Assembly: GCF_000723885.1 (NCBI RefSeq)
Contig: NZ_CCDG010000011.1
Location: forward strand, 62,001 to 126,000
Length of the DNA stretch: 64,000 nucleotides
DNA from: Paenibacillus camerounensis
GTDB taxonomy: Bacteria > Bacillota > Bacilli > Paenibacillales > Paenibacillaceae
Direction: 5' to 3'
A model generated the notes under the pieces. That model was not told the DNA's origin, ran no database searches, and saw nothing but the letters and a program-made list of their open reading frames with translations. The position numbers and the translations under genes are program-made. Positions 52,978-59,801 of this stretch are shown here, in pieces; position 1 is the stretch's first letter, and each line of letters opens with the position of its first letter.

Positions 52978-54582
52978 ATGGTTAAGCGGAGTAAGAACGG
53001 GACAGCCAAAAAGCTGACAACCGGCCTGCTGGCTGCCGTAATGGTTGCCGGACTTGCGGGCTGCGGCGGTAACGGGGAGAACAAGGCTGTAAACAGTGAT
53101 ACAAGCAGCTTCAACAAAGAGGGGCTGCCGATTGTAAGCGAGCCGGTAACGCTGAAGGTACTGACTGTGCGCTGGGGCAGCATGGGAGACACGTTCACGC
53201 AGAACCAGTGGCTGAAGGATCTGGAAACGAATACGAATGTCAAAATCGACTGGCAGGTCATGTCCTCCAATGACTGGGCAGAGCAGAAATCAATCATGCT
53301 GGCCAGCGGCACGCTGCCGGATGTGGTGATCGGGGATCAGACCTTCTCGGATTCTGATATCGTGAACAACCTGAGCTACTTCCGTCCGCTGGATGATTAT
53401 ATCGACCAGTACATGCCTAACCTCAAGGCTGCTATGGAAGAGACGCCGGATATGAAGAAGATCAGCACGTTCCCGGACGGTAAAATCTACTCTTTGCCGG
53501 CCAGACTGCCGTCACGTCCAAAGAGCTCACGCCAGCCGGTCATCAACAAAACCTGGCTCGACAAGCTTGGCCTGAAGGTTCCGGACACCATCGACGAACT
53601 ATACAATGTAATGAAGGCATTCAAGGAGCAGGACCCGAACGGCAACGGCAAGGCGGATGAAATTCCGTATATTGAAGTGAGCAACGACCTGATCAGCCCG
53701 TTCGGCATCGCCGACCTCAACAACAACAATATGCTGGTGAAGGACGGCAAAGCGGTATACTATCCGACCTCCGAGGAATACAAGGAAGGTCTGAAATGGG
53801 AGAACAAGCTGTACACCGAAGGCCTGCTCGACAAAGAGCTGTTCACCCAGGACGACACGATGAGATCCGCCAAGTTCCAGAACCCGGATGCTCCGGTAGT
53901 GGGCTTCTCCTACCAGTGGACACCGGACGCGGTATTCGGCAAATGGGGCGACCAGTATGTGACGATTCCGCCTATCGCCGGACCGGACGGCAACCGTTAC
54001 ACGATCGGTAATCCGAACGGGATGAACCTGGCCCGCAACGAGTTCCTGATCACCTCCTCCTGCAAAACGCCGGAAATCGCCGCACGCTGGGCGGACCAGT
54101 TCTACACCGATGAAGCGAGCATCCAGAACTTCTGGGGTGCAATCGGGACGGTTATCCAGAAGAACGATGACGGCACCTATACGCTCATGGACCCTCCAGC
54201 CGGAACCAGCGCCGACGCCTGGTACTGGGAGCAGTCGCTGCGTGACTTCGGTCCGAAATATGTCAGCCCGGGCTTTGAGAAAAATATCGTGCTGAGCACA
54301 GAATCCGGCGACGGCCTCAAGCTGCAGCTCGATAAGCTGGGCAGTGAGTATGTCACTGAGCCGTTCCCTAACGTAATGTACACCGCCGAGGAGTTCGAGG
54401 AGCTGCCGACACTGACCACCGACATTGATTCTTATGTGAACACAATGCGTGCCCAATTCATCAGCAAGGGGAACATTGATGAGGGCTGGGATGCCTATGT
54501 GAAGCAGCTGAACGATATGGGGCTCGACAAGCTGCTCAAGATCCGTACCGAAGCCTACAGCCGTTATACCAGTGTAAAATAA
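52978..54582 (+). CDS. extracellular sugar-binding lipoprotein (LplA-type)
   Basis: 534 aa, GGGGGAA ribosome binding site. Lipoprotein signal with lipobox LAGCG (Cys 29). Solute-binding fold: TLKVLTVRWGS at the start, LASGTLPDVVIGDQ, NKTWLDKLGLKVPDTIDELYNVMKAFKEQDPNGNGKADEIPY (calcium-loop-like DPNGNGKAD), WDAYVKQLNDMGLDKLLKI at the end. Divergent from yesM and followed by a GC-rich hairpin. Permease genes for it are probably those at 57893 and 58832; the ligand is likely an alpha-glucoside given GH13 and GH31 genes. Confidence 0.9.
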   Translation: MVKRSKNGTAKKLTTGLLAAVMVAGLAGCGGNGENKAVNSDTSSFNKEGLPIVSEPVTLKVLTVRWGSMGDTFTQNQWLKDLETNTNVKIDWQVMSSNDWAEQKSIMLASGTLPDVVIGDQTFSDSDIVNNLSYFRPLDDYIDQYMPNLKAAMEETPDMKKISTFPDGKIYSLPARLPSRPKSSRQPVINKTWLDKLGLKVPDTIDELYNVMKAFKEQDPNGNGKADEIPYIEVSNDLISPFGIADLNNNNMLVKDGKAVYYPTSEEYKEGLKWENKLYTEGLLDKELFTQDDTMRSAKFQNPDAPVVGFSYQWTPDAVFGKWGDQYVTIPPIAGPDGNRYTIGNPNGMNLARNEFLITSSCKTPEIAARWADQFYTDEASIQNFWGAIGTVIQKNDDGTYTLMDPPAGTSADAWYWEQSLRDFGPKYVSPGFEKNIVLSTESGDGLKLQLDKLGSEYVTEPFPNVMYTAEEFEELPTLTTDIDSYVNTMRAQFISKGNIDEGWDAYVKQLNDMGLDKLLKIRTEAYSRYTSVK

Positions 54583-54594
54583 TCTGCTTGTCAT

Positions 54595-54624
54595 CCGCCC
54601 CGCGCAATCTGCTGCGCGGGGCGG
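54595..54624 (+). terminator. GC-rich hairpin after the lipoprotein gene
   Basis: CCGCCCCGCGC / GCGCGGGGCGG, 11-bp perfect stem, 12 bases after the stop, but no T run follows. It may stabilise the mRNA 3' end (high binding-protein to permease ratio) rather than terminate. The rest of the 254-bp gap to the LacI-like gene shows no gene. Confidence 0.6.
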
Positions 54625-54836
54625 GATTGTCTTATGGGGGTTGGTCATCCCCCATACTCGCACCTCCAACTCCGTCACCCTGCTGACTATGTTGTGTAAG
54701 GAGACGGAGGAAGAACGGGGTAGGGATACGGCCAAGTGTCACGATGTATGCATGTTCGCAGGGCATTGACAGTGCGGAAGTGCAGTTAAGGGCATGAAAA
54801 GTTGAGAGAGTGGCGTTAGAGAGGAGACTGGTTGCA

Positions 54837-55793
54837 GTGTCTATGACGGTTACAATGAAAAAGGTAGCCCGCCGGGCGGGCGTCTCCGTGTCCACCGTCT
54901 CCAGGGTTCTATCGGGCCATGCCAATGTGCGTGAGGAGACTTCCCGCAGGGTCCGGCAGACGATGGAGGAGCTGGACTACACGCCGAATATTATCGCCCA
55001 GAACCTGGTGTCACGGACAACCCACTGCATCTGTGTCCTGCTGCCCGACACCGGCGAGATATGGCCGGCTAACCTCTATTTTATGGAGGTGATCCGGGGG
55101 ATTGTGCTCGGCGCGGGCAAGCTGGGCTACGACATCCAGATTGCTTCCGGCGATGGGAAAAGGGGGGAGCTTGAAGCTGTCTCCCGGCTGCTGAAGGGCG
55201 GCCGGGCCGATGGTGCCATCCTGCTCTCCGCCCGCCGGAGCAGCCCGGTCGTGAGTTTCCTGCAGCAGGCCGGCTATCCGTTTGTGCTGGTGGAGGATGA
55301 GCCGGCGGCGGGCAGCGGGAGTGAGATGGCGGCGGATCAGTATGAGACAGATGAAGGATGCGCCGGGCAGACGAAAGCTGGCGGGGGAACCGCAGGTGGT
55401 GAGAGTAACAGTCTGGCGGGAGATGGCTGGAGTGTGAGTGTGGGGAAGGCTGGCTGGAAGATAGCAGATAGTAGAAGCAGCAGTCTGGTGGAAAAGGGCC
55501 GGGGTGAGGCAGGGGACGGGAGTAAGGTGGAGGCGGATCTGCATGAAACGAATGCCGGGAGTGCCGGGCAGACGAAAGCTGGCGGGGGAAGCGTTGACGA
55601 GGGTGCCGGTGCGCTGGCGGCAGCGGCAGTAACTATTCCCGGCATACCGGATGAAAGTGTTGCGCGGATAGGGGTGATGGCTTCGGAGCTGCTGATCGGG
55701 AGCATCCGGCGGCGGCATCAGCAGCAGTCTCCCGGAGGGAACGCGGGCTGGGTAGCCCAGTTTGTGCTGCGCCGGCCGGTTATGAACGGATAG
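54837..55793 (+). CDS. LacI-like DNA-binding protein with a repetitive insertion in the effector domain
   Basis: About 318 aa; start uncertain (GTG 54837, 10 bases after GAGGAG; ATG 54843 and GTG 54810 are alternatives). Residues 8-58 are a normal LacI HTH and hinge (MKKVARRAGVSVSTVSRVLSGHANV). The sugar-binding domain begins (CICVLLPDTGEIW, LLKGGRADGAILLSA, FVLVEDEP) but after about residue 157 it gives way to ~110 residues of Gly/Ala/Ser-rich sequence with an internal duplication (AGQTKAGGG twice, 67 codons apart). A short normal-looking tail follows (RIGVMASELLIGSI). Most of the ligand core is missing, so it cannot sense sugar as usual LacI proteins do. It may be a decaying gene or a constitutive DNA-binding protein. 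Confidence 0.7.
   Translation: MSMTVTMKKVARRAGVSVSTVSRVLSGHANVREETSRRVRQTMEELDYTPNIIAQNLVSRTTHCICVLLPDTGEIWPANLYFMEVIRGIVLGAGKLGYDIQIASGDGKRGELEAVSRLLKGGRADGAILLSARRSSPVVSFLQQAGYPFVLVEDEPAAGSGSEMAADQYETDEGCAGQTKAGGGTAGGESNSLAGDGWSVSVGKAGWKIADSRSSSLVEKGRGEAGDGSKVEADLHETNAGSAGQTKAGGGSVDEGAGALAAAAVTIPGIPDESVARIGVMASELLIGSIRRRHQQQSPGGNAGWVAQFVLRRPVMNG
55325..55640 (+). repeat. in-frame 201-bp duplication inside the LacI-like gene
   Basis: A 28-bp identical block (starts GCCGGGCAGACGAAAGCTGG) occurs at 55362 and 55563, 201 bases (67 codons) apart, with weaker similarity before and after (GGCGGATC.G.ATGA.AC). The frame is kept throughout. Confidence 0.75.
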
Positions 55794-55821
55794 TTACCCT
55801 GAAATGAAGAGCGGGTGAATT

Positions 55822-56007
55822 TTAGTTGGATTTTCGTCACTTAAATTCATCCTTTTGCACTGATCCGGACGATTAGATGGAAAAACGCCACCTAATTCGG
55901 TGATATATCTGCGTACAGGTAAATTGGGCGCATTTAAGTGATCTTTTTCCAACTAAGTCACTAATATCGTTGTTTAATGAAGAATTAGGTGACGAAAATC
56001 CACTTAA
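55822..56007. repeat. four-palindrome intergenic element, copy 2
   Basis: Units of 23 bases bounded by TTA...TAA begin at 55822, 55873, 55934 and 55985 (steps 51, 61, 51). Examples: TTAGTTGGATTTTCG... and TTAGGTGACGAAAAT.... Sequence between the ends differs from copies 1 and 3, but the spacing is the same. Confidence 0.85.
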
Positions 56008-56054
56008 TTCAATACAGGGCGCCCAAAGATTGGTTACTCAACACACGGTTACGC

Positions 56055-56219
56055 AACAAACTCCCATATAGCACCAAGCTCTCATATATCAACAAACTCT
56101 CGCTTAACACCCAACTCCCGCATATCACCAAGCTCTCACATGATACCAAGCGCTCACATTGCACCCAACTTCCACATGACGCCAAACTCTCACATTGCAC
56201 CTAACTCCCAAATAGCACC
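56055..56219. repeat. 18-bp tandem repeat array upstream of the GH13 gene
   Basis: Nine degenerate units of exactly 18 bases, anchored on A(A/G)CTC at 56058, 56076, 56094, 56112, 56130, 56148, 56166, 56184 and 56202; consensus near ACCAAACTCTCACATNNC. Read in frame it gives six-residue repeats (TKLSHD, TQLPHI), but there is no proper start or stop context. With the element before it, this fills the 511-bp gap between the LacI-like and GH13 genes. Confidence 0.85.
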
Positions 56220-56304
56220 ACGACGTCTAACAAGTTAACTAAGCGGCTCAACTCAACAACCGGCCTTAAATACATTTATCTATAGGAGTAGGAGTGTAAC
56301 AGAA

Positions 56305-57594
56305 ATGGCAAAGCATACTGCAAAATCACTGCGCAGCAGTGTTATGTACTCGGTGTACGTCCGCAACCACAGTGAGGAGGGGACATTCCGCGCGGTGGAG
56401 CGCGATCTCGGGCGCATCCGCAGCCTTGGGGTGGACATGATATGGCTCCTGCCGGTCCATCCGATCGGTACCGCCGAGCGCAAAGGCGGCTTAGGCAGCC
56501 CATATGCCAATCAGGACTACCGGGAAATTAACCCGGAGCTGGGCACGCTCGAGGACTTCATGTCACTGGTCGGCGCGATCCGTGAGCACGGGATGAAATG
56601 CATCATCGACGTGGTGTACAACCATACCTCGCCGGATTCGGTGCTGGTCAGCGAGCATCCCGAATTTTTCTATAGAACGCCGGAAGGGAAGCTTGGCAAT
56701 AAAGCCGGAGACTGGGCTGATATTGTGGACCTTGACTATAACTGTCCGGAGCTGTGGGACTACCAGATTGAGACGCTGAAAAGGTGGGCGGGCATCGTCG
56801 ACGGCTTCCGCTGCGACGTTGCACCGCTGCTGCCGCTGGCATTCTGGGAGCGGGCTGTGAAGGAAGTCTGCGAGGTCAACCCGGGCTGCCTGTGGCTGGC
56901 CGAATCCATCGAGCCCGATTTCATTAGGCACCTGCGTTCGCTCGGTATGACCGGGCTCAGCGATGCGGAAACACTGCAGGCATTTGATGCCTGCTATGAC
57001 TACGACGTCTATCCGTATTACAGCGGTTATCTGGCCGGAGAGATCACGCTTGCAAGCTACGTAGAGAAAATTAACGCCCAGGAGTATCTGTACCCGGATA
57101 ACTACGTTAAGCTGCGGTTTCTGGAAAATCACGACCGGCCTCGGGCCAAAGCGCTCATTCCGGACGAGCAGAGCCTGATCAACTGGACGGCTTTCCTGTA
57201 TTTCCAGAAGGGCATGACGCTGATCTACGGCGGACAGGAAACGGCGAACACCGTTTGCCCTGACCTGTTCGACAAGGATACGGTCAGCTGGGATACCGGG
57301 ACTGACTTGTCCTGGTTGTTCGCTGCGCTGTATCCAGTCAAGCAGAAGGAGATTGTGGCGGAGGGCATCTGCCATCTGCGCGCATTAGAGGAAGAGGACA
57401 TCGTAACAGGAACATACACTTGGGGCAGACGGAAGCTGGCCGGCGTATTCAGCCTGAAGGGCAGGGAAGCCGAGGTAGACACAGGCCTGCCGGATGGAAG
57501 CTACCAGAGCCTGATCGACGGCAGCGAGGTCACAGTCTATGGCGGCGGCAAGCTGTTTTGTACCGGCCGGCCCGTCATTATTGAGCAGGTGTAA
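56305..57594 (+). CDS. GH13 alpha-amylase-family enzyme
   Basis: 429 aa, no signal peptide, AGGAGTAGGAGTG upstream. (beta/alpha)8 barrel with conserved regions: IIDVVYNHTS (region I), GFRCDVAP with nucleophile Asp171, WLAESIE with acid/base Glu200, and ENHDRPRA with Asp277. Shorter than secreted amylases; likely a cytosolic alpha-glucosidase or maltodextrin hydrolase acting on imported oligosaccharides. Its terminator separates it from the permease genes. Confidence 0.9.
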   Translation: MAKHTAKSLRSSVMYSVYVRNHSEEGTFRAVERDLGRIRSLGVDMIWLLPVHPIGTAERKGGLGSPYANQDYREINPELGTLEDFMSLVGAIREHGMKCIIDVVYNHTSPDSVLVSEHPEFFYRTPEGKLGNKAGDWADIVDLDYNCPELWDYQIETLKRWAGIVDGFRCDVAPLLPLAFWERAVKEVCEVNPGCLWLAESIEPDFIRHLRSLGMTGLSDAETLQAFDACYDYDVYPYYSGYLAGEITLASYVEKINAQEYLYPDNYVKLRFLENHDRPRAKALIPDEQSLINWTAFLYFQKGMTLIYGGQETANTVCPDLFDKDTVSWDTGTDLSWLFAALYPVKQKEIVAEGICHLRALEEEDIVTGTYTWGRRKLAGVFSLKGREAEVDTGLPDGSYQSLIDGSEVTVYGGGKLFCTGRPVIIEQV

Positions 57595-57617
57595 GCCCGC
57601 GTAACATACTGTAAGAG

Positions 57618-57657
57618 ATACCGCTGGAAGCAGAAACTGCTGCTTGGCGGTATTTTT
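57618..57657 (+). terminator. terminator of the GH13 gene
   Basis: ATACCGC / GCGGTAT outer stem enclosing AAGCAG/CTGCTT, then five T. Confidence 0.85.
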
Positions 57658-57699
57658 GCATGCGGAAGAAGTCCATACTGTCCTGCTGCCTGCCAAGCC

Positions 57700-57828
57700 G
57701 AAAGTCCGGATAACAGCAGCGAAAGTCCGCATTGCGCATACCGGTCTGCTGCCCGGGGAACCGTGCAGCCCGGAAGCTTTTATACCAATCATAAAAGTCC
57801 GGTTAACGCGCCCATTAGGTCCGGCAGC
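57700..57828. repeat. GTCCGG-repeat element upstream of the permease operon
   Basis: GTCCGGATA (57704), GTCCGCATT (57725), GTCCGGTTA (57797), GTCCGGCAG (57819): steps 21, 72, 22, the same layout as at 52783-52909. It occupies most of the 298-bp gap between the GH13 terminator and the first permease gene. No gene is seen here. Confidence 0.65.
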
Positions 57829-57892
57829 CGCCGATCCCTTAAAGATATACTTTAGGTACTTAAACAGATAAACACATTCAGGAGGGGATTTC

Positions 57893-58816
57893 ATGAGATC
57901 CGGTCAAGCCAGTTCCGGGGGGACGCTTACGGCGGTGAAAAGAAACTGGGGGCTGTATTTGCTGCTGCTGCCCGCGGTGGTGCTGTCGCTGCTGTTTGCG
58001 TACAAACCGATGTACGGGATACTTATTGCTTTTAAGGATTACAGCCCGGCTTTGGGGATTACGGAGAGTCCGTGGGCGGGGTTCAAATATTTTGAGAAGT
58101 TTTTTAACTCCTATCAGTTCTCCAACACGATTAAAAACACGCTGATTATCAGCCTGTACAGTCTCGTAACCTTTCCGATTCCGATCATCCTGGCGCTGAT
58201 GGTGAACCAGATGCGTCCGAACCGGTTCCGGCGCTTTTTCCAGACCGTTTCGTATATGCCGCACTTCATCTCCACCGTGGTCATGGTCGGGCTGATGGTC
58301 ATTCTGCTGTCGCCAAGCACCGGTCTGGTCGGTAACCTGTTCAGCCTGTTCGGCAAGGAAGCGCCCGATCTGCTCGGCTCCTCGTCGCTGTTCAGCAGTG
58401 TGTACGTCTGGTCGGATGTGTGGCAGCATGTCGGCTGGGACAGCATTATTTTTATCGCGGCATTGTCTGCGGTTGATCCGAGCCTATATGAAGCTGCAAC
58501 CGTGGACGGGGCGAGCCGCTGGCACAAGGTGCGTTATGTCGATATTCCGATGCTGATGCCGACGGCAGTTACGCTGCTCATTCTGCGTGTCGGGGGGCTG
58601 CTTGGGGTTGGCTTTGAAAAAGTGTACCTGATGCAGAACGACCTCAACGCCACCTCGAGCGAAATTTTGTCCACCTATGTATATAAAATCGGTCTGCTCA
58701 GCAGCCAGTACAGCTTCTCGTCGGCCGTCAACCTGTTCAACACCGTCATTAACTTCATACTGCTGATTATCGTCAACCAGATTTCCAAAAAAATCAGCGA
58801 AAACAGCCTGTGGTAG
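57893..58816 (+). CDS. sugar ABC transporter permease (LplB-type)
   Basis: 307 aa, GGAGGGG ribosome binding site. Six membrane segments; the cytosolic coupling motif EAATVDGASRWHKVRYVDIPMLMP (EAA...G) lies near residue 200-223. YkPMYGILIAFKDYSP near the N-terminus is typical for LplB/YteP proteins. First permease of the importer that should receive sugar from the lipoprotein at 52978. The ATPase is not encoded here, as is common, because a shared MsmX-type ATPase is used. Confidence 0.92.
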   Translation: MRSGQASSGGTLTAVKRNWGLYLLLLPAVVLSLLFAYKPMYGILIAFKDYSPALGITESPWAGFKYFEKFFNSYQFSNTIKNTLIISLYSLVTFPIPIILALMVNQMRPNRFRRFFQTVSYMPHFISTVVMVGLMVILLSPSTGLVGNLFSLFGKEAPDLLGSSSLFSSVYVWSDVWQHVGWDSIIFIAALSAVDPSLYEAATVDGASRWHKVRYVDIPMLMPTAVTLLILRVGGLLGVGFEKVYLMQNDLNATSSEILSTYVYKIGLLSSQYSFSSAVNLFNTVINFILLIIVNQISKKISENSLW

Positions 58817-58831
58817 AAGGAGGAGTTCACA

Positions 58832-59755
58832 ATGGGAGTACTTACACCTGCAGTTAAAGAGCCTAAGGGGAAAATAAAAAACAACCGCTCCTCCGATAGC
58901 ATGATGGAGATTGTGCTGTATGTGATTGCGGTATTGTTTCTGACTATTCTGATTTATCCGCTGTATTTCATCGTTATCGCTTCCTTCAGTGACCCTTCGG
59001 CGGTGGCCGGCGGCCAGGTCTGGCTGTTCCCGAAAGGGTTCACGCTCGACGGCTACAAGGAGCTGCTGCGCCATAGTAATATCTGGATCGGCTACCGCAA
59101 TACCATCCTGTACACAATCGTCGGCACGCTCATCGGCCTGGTTGTTAATATCTGCGCTGCCTATGCGCTTTCGCGTAAAGACCTGAAGGGGCGTAATTTT
59201 CTGTCGCTGTTCTTTATTTTTACGATGTTTTTTAACGGCGGGCTGATTCCGACCTTTCTGACGGTCCGTGATTTTCATATGTATGACACGTTTCTGGTTA
59301 TGGTTCTACCATTCTCGGTTGGCGTGTATAACATCATTGTTGCCCGTACGTTTTTTCAGACCAGTATTCCGGGCGACCTGTGGGAGGCGGCTCAGATTGA
59401 CGGGTGCGGGAATCTCCGGTTTTTTACGGGAATTGTGCTGCCGCTGTCCAAGGCGATTATTGCCGTGCTGGGCTTGTGGATTGCCGTCGGCCACTGGAAT
59501 TCGTATTTCAACGCCCTGATCTATCTCAAAAATCCCAATCTGCATCCGCTGCAGCTGATCCTCCGCAACATCCTCATCACCAACCAGATGCAGTCCGGCA
59601 TCGGGTCCGGTGAGGCGGCGCAGCTGGCGCTGCGGCTGGCTAATATGATGCGATACTCCGTCATTATTGTGGCGACGGTTCCGATTATGTGCGTGTATCC
59701 GTTCATCCAAAAATACTTTAACCAGGGGGTTATGATCGGCGCGGTAAAGGAGTAG
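58832..59755 (+). CDS. sugar ABC transporter permease (LplC/YtcP-type)
   Basis: 307 aa, AAGGAGGAG upstream. Six membrane segments; coupling motif LWEAAQIDGCGNLRFFTGIVLPLSK near 190-215. YPLYFIVIASFSDPSAVAGG and GMTFNGGL-like FTMFFNGGLIPTFL match LplC proteins. Second permease of the importer. Confidence 0.92.
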   Translation: MGVLTPAVKEPKGKIKNNRSSDSMMEIVLYVIAVLFLTILIYPLYFIVIASFSDPSAVAGGQVWLFPKGFTLDGYKELLRHSNIWIGYRNTILYTIVGTLIGLVVNICAAYALSRKDLKGRNFLSLFFIFTMFFNGGLIPTFLTVRDFHMYDTFLVMVLPFSVGVYNIIVARTFFQTSIPGDLWEAAQIDGCGNLRFFTGIVLPLSKAIIAVLGLWIAVGHWNSYFNALIYLKNPNLHPLQLILRNILITNQMQSGIGSGEAAQLALRLANMMRYSVIIVATVPIMCVYPFIQKYFNQGVMIGAVKE

Positions 59756-59801
59756 TTCTTAACGGCGCGCCGGTTATAGCCGGAAATGAGGTCATATGAT
59801 T

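Noticed and set aside
55989..56204. Open frame made of six-residue repeats
   Set aside because: Produced by the 18-bp tandem array; no ribosome binding site or promoter-like context.
56055..56219. Possible CRISPR array
   Set aside because: The units are contiguous 18-mers without unique spacers, and no cas genes are present.
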